Source: Pseudomonadota bacterium
GTDB taxonomy: Bacteria; Myxococcota_A; Polyangia; Fen-1088
Direction of reading: 5' to 3'
Assembly: GCA_017881245.1 (NCBI GenBank)
Contig: JADGRC010000144.1
Coordinates: 1-56,217 of the forward strand
DNA length: 56,217 nt
Positions 54,213 through 56,217 of this stretch are shown here, piece after piece. The position numbers and the translations under genes are program-made. The number at the start of each line of letters is the position of its first letter. Position 1 is the stretch's first letter. The notes beneath the pieces are model-generated. The model worked only from the letters and a program-made list of their open reading frames with translations, did not search any database and was not told where the DNA came from.

Positions 54213-56042
54213 CTACTTCTTCTTTGTCTTCTTGCCTTTGGCCTTGCCCGTCTCCTTGTCGGCTGTCCCGTCCGCTGGCGTCCCCTCGACCGCACCGGCA
54301 CCGGACGTGGCGGCAGGGGCCGCGGCGGGCGCCGCTGCGCCATTGGCGGACGGCGGTTGGGTTCCCGCAGTTCCGGCCGCCGGGCCGGCCTTGGCACTGT
54401 CCGCCGAAGGAGCGTCCGCCTTGGCCTTTGCCTCGGCGGCCTCCATCTTCTTCATTTCCTCTTCCATCTTTTTTTGCTGCTCTTCGGCCTTGCGCTGCAT
54501 CTCCTCGGCCTCGGCCTGCATCTTCGCGGCCTCGGCAAGGGCGACGTAAATTTCGTCGATATCCTTGATCCGCTTCTCCGCGTCGCGTCGCAAGCTGTCA
54601 GGGGTCTTGTCACTGACCTTGGAGAGGAACTGGCGGTAGTACTCTTGGGCTTTCTGGAGCACGGGTTTGTCGCCGCCCTTGTAGTCCTGATACAGCAGCC
54701 CGAGATTGAAGTAGCTCGCCGGATTGGACGAGTCGAGCTTCTGCGCCGCGACGTATTGCGTCTCCGCTTCGTCGATCTTCTTGTTGCCCCGCAGGGCCAC
54801 ACCAAGACCGATGGAGGCCTCGAAATTCTTGGGCTGCATCCCGAGAACCGCGCGAAAGTTCTCCTCGGCGGTCTTGTAGTCCCGGTTGTTCAGCGACAAA
54901 GCCGCCAGATTCAGCCGGGCCTCGGCCAGCTTGGGATTCATCTCGACGGCCTTCTTGAATTGACTGATGGCCGGGCTGATCTTCTTCCGCTTCAACTCCA
55001 CGAGACCCAAGGTGTTGAACACCAGGGCCAGGTTGTCCTTCATATCCTTGGTGTAGCCAGTGCCCTCGCCGGCCACGTTGACCTCCTTGGCCAACTTTCC
55101 GTCCTCATCGCCCGCGGCGGCCTCGGCGTGCCGGGCCTTCTTGCTCTTCTTTCCGCCCTTCTCTCCACCGGCCTTGTCCTCCGTCTTCTCTTCGTCGAAC
55201 TTTCCGGTGGCGATTTCCTCACCCTTCTTGATGGCCTGAGTGCCGACCAGCTTGGCCATCTCGAGCATGTTCATGTCGTAGTAGATGAATGCCAAGGTCG
55301 CGAAGGCCTGCAGATTGTTACTGTCCAGTGCCAGAACGGTACGAAGGTGGGTGACAGCCTGGCCAATGTAGCCCTTCTTCTCGCTTTCCGACGAAGCGCG
55401 ACGGGCGCGATCACGCAACAGCTGGGCGAGGTTGTTTCGTGCCTCGATCGTGTGGAGCGGATCTACCTCGACGGCGCGACTGAACATGGACTCCGCGCGA
55501 CCGGTATCGCCCTTGCGCCATGCCACGTAGCCGAGGTTGGTGATGGCCGGACCATACTTGGGCATCTTCTCCCAGATGCGGACGGCGTCGTCCTCCTGCC
55601 CACATTCCTGCAGGACAGCTCCTTGATTGAAGCGCGCCTCCATCAGGGTCGGGCTGGCGTCCGCTACCTTGCCGAAGCCGGAGGACAAGTTGTCGCACTG
55701 ATCCGCCACCTTGCCGTCCTTACGGGCCGACATGTACCGCGCGAGGACCTTCTCGAAGTCGGCCCGATCGTCTTCCGAAATGTCGCGTTTGGCGACCTTG
55801 GGAATCAGTTGCTCGCCGTTCTTGAGCTTGCTCTGCCCCGAAAGTCCAGTCGCTTTCTCCTCCGACGCGGCAGTCTCGGCAGCTGGTTTTTGGGTTTCTC
55901 CGCAACCGGCGAGAAGACATGCGGCTGCGAGCACGACTCCCAGGGCGAGCCTGGGCATGATCCGGTCGGCAGAGGGACTCTGATTGTTGTTCCGCATGTT
56001 GTTCCGGGGGTTGGTGCTGCGCGTGGGGATGAACATGGACAT
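54213..56042 (-). CDS. TPR-repeat lipoprotein, GltE (AglT)-like
   Basis: A 609-residue lipoprotein. The hydrophobic signal MPRLALGVVLAAACLLAGC places the acylated cysteine at 47 counting from the ATG at 56042, which has AGGAAGG upstream; the ATG at 55958 would give a shorter, cleaner signal. TPRs occupy about 110-500 (for example GRAESMFSRAVEVDPLHTIEARNNLAQLL, ISPAISQFKKAVEMNPKLAEARLNLAALS), interrupted by a Lys/Glu-rich insert (KFDEEKTEDKAGGEKGGKKSKKARH). A Glu/Lys/Met coiled coil (MQAEAEEMQRKAEEQQKKMEEE) and an Ala/Pro/Gly tail ending KKTKKK close the protein. In Myxococcus GltE is an adventurous-gliding TPR lipoprotein. Confidence 0.78.
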   Translation of the reverse strand: MSMFIPTRSTNPRNNMRNNNQSPSADRIMPRLALGVVLAAACLLAGCGETQKPAAETAASEEKATGLSGQSKLKNGEQLIPKVAKRDISEDDRADFEKVLARYMSARKDGKVADQCDNLSSGFGKVADASPTLMEARFNQGAVLQECGQEDDAVRIWEKMPKYGPAITNLGYVAWRKGDTGRAESMFSRAVEVDPLHTIEARNNLAQLLRDRARRASSESEKKGYIGQAVTHLRTVLALDSNNLQAFATLAFIYYDMNMLEMAKLVGTQAIKKGEEIATGKFDEEKTEDKAGGEKGGKKSKKARHAEAAAGDEDGKLAKEVNVAGEGTGYTKDMKDNLALVFNTLGLVELKRKKISPAISQFKKAVEMNPKLAEARLNLAALSLNNRDYKTAEENFRAVLGMQPKNFEASIGLGVALRGNKKIDEAETQYVAAQKLDSSNPASYFNLGLLYQDYKGGDKPVLQKAQEYYRQFLSKVSDKTPDSLRRDAEKRIKDIDEIYVALAEAAKMQAEAEEMQRKAEEQQKKMEEEMKKMEAAEAKAKADAPSADSAKAGPAAGTAGTQPPSANGAAAPAAAPAATSGAGAVEGTPADGTADKETGKAKGKKTKKK

Positions 56043-56070
56043 GGACTCTCGCCTTCCTGTCTACCGCTGT

Positions 56071-56217
56071 CTACTGCTGCTTCTTCGAGCTCGCGGCGAC
56101 TTCGGTGCTGAGCTCGGAAATCACCGGTGTCGGCGACATCGCGGTGGAGACGTAACCCGCCTCCGGCTTGACCTCGGAGGACAAGGGGAATTCGGACGGC
56201 TTCATCTGATTCAGCTC
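56071..56217 (-). CDS. 3' end of an upstream gene (GltD/AgmU candidate)
   Basis: The last 48 codons of a minus-strand gene entering from the right edge: ELNQMKPSEFPLSSEVKP, then a stretch ending SKKQQ and a TAG stop. It lies 28 bases before the GltE-like start, so it is in the same operon. Myxococcus has gltD (agmU) directly before gltE, so this is the natural candidate. The fragment itself has no diagnostic motif. Confidence 0.6.
   Translation of the reverse strand, partial: ELNQMKPSEFPLSSEVKPEAGYVSTAMSPTPVISELSTEVAASSKKQQ

Noticed and set aside
53961..56111. A 716-codon plus-strand open frame opposite the GltE-like gene, with long leucine-rich stretches
   Set aside because: The leucine-rich runs arise from reading lysine/glutamate codons in reverse; the minus strand has signal peptides, lipobox and TPRs.
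1..56217. CRISPR array, rRNA, tRNA, insertion sequence or prophage
   Set aside because: No regularly spaced repeats with unique spacers, no recognisable rRNA or tRNA arms, and no transposase or integrase motifs were seen on reading both strands.

Overview
The window looks like a high-GC genome of the Myxococcota (myxobacteria and relatives). The main evidence is a set of proteins resembling the Myxococcus adventurous-gliding (Glt/Agl) envelope complex, a FrzS-like pseudo-receiver with a long coiled coil, an MXAN_5187-type protein, an ECF sigma factor with a six-helix NrsF/CarR-type anti-sigma factor, and very large TPR proteins. All assignments come from reading translated sequence and motifs; no database search was run.

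Layout. (1) Positions 1-4615 (minus) hold a tightly overlapped carotenoid operon, crtY-crtE-crtI-crtB, with crtB cut by the window edge. It is divergent from an ECF sigma/membrane anti-sigma pair at 4889-6165. (2) Positions 6194-8613 (minus) hold a site-2 protease (RseP type) and tsaB. They are followed by a plus-strand MXAN_5187-like gene and an FG-GAP lipoprotein (8809-10997). (3) Positions 11044-18300 (minus) hold long-form HflX, a FrzS-like coiled-coil protein, an ECF sigma/zinc anti-sigma pair and a lipoprotein. (4) Positions 18465-33032 are a surface-polysaccharide region built around secA. On the left (minus) lie a methyltransferase, a glycosyltransferase, an asparagine-synthetase-like amidotransferase and a flippase. 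On the right (plus) lies a second, paralogous glycosyltransferase/amidotransferase pair. A VapBC toxin-antitoxin pair, a nucleotidyltransferase and a HAD phosphatase follow. (5) Positions 33195-37558 hold a one-POTRA Omp85-like barrel divergent from an MMPL/RND exporter, plus a two-helix membrane protein. (6) Positions 37623-56217 (minus) hold a Glt-like envelope gene block: the end of an upstream gene, a TPR lipoprotein (GltE-like), a small exported protein (GltF/CglF-like), an FHA-TM-TonB-like protein (GltG-like), a second TPR lipoprotein, a 3,484-residue TPR protein, and an RNase Y with a degenerate KH loop.

How the parts fit. The crt enzymes would make a cyclic carotenoid from farnesyl diphosphate. 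The neighbouring sigma/anti-sigma pair is a natural candidate for controlling them, as CarQ/CarR does in Myxococcus. The Glt-like block would form an inner membrane-periplasm-outer membrane assembly with a giant cytoplasmic TPR scaffold. The strongest non-coding signals are a cluster of perfect stem-loops plus a 39-bp tandem repeat upstream of the giant gene (49.9-50.35 kb), a 17-bp AT-rich palindrome at 33081, overlapping palindromes at the 3' end of the RNase Y gene, and a 9-bp inverted repeat in the secA leader. No rRNA, tRNA, CRISPR array or insertion sequence was seen.
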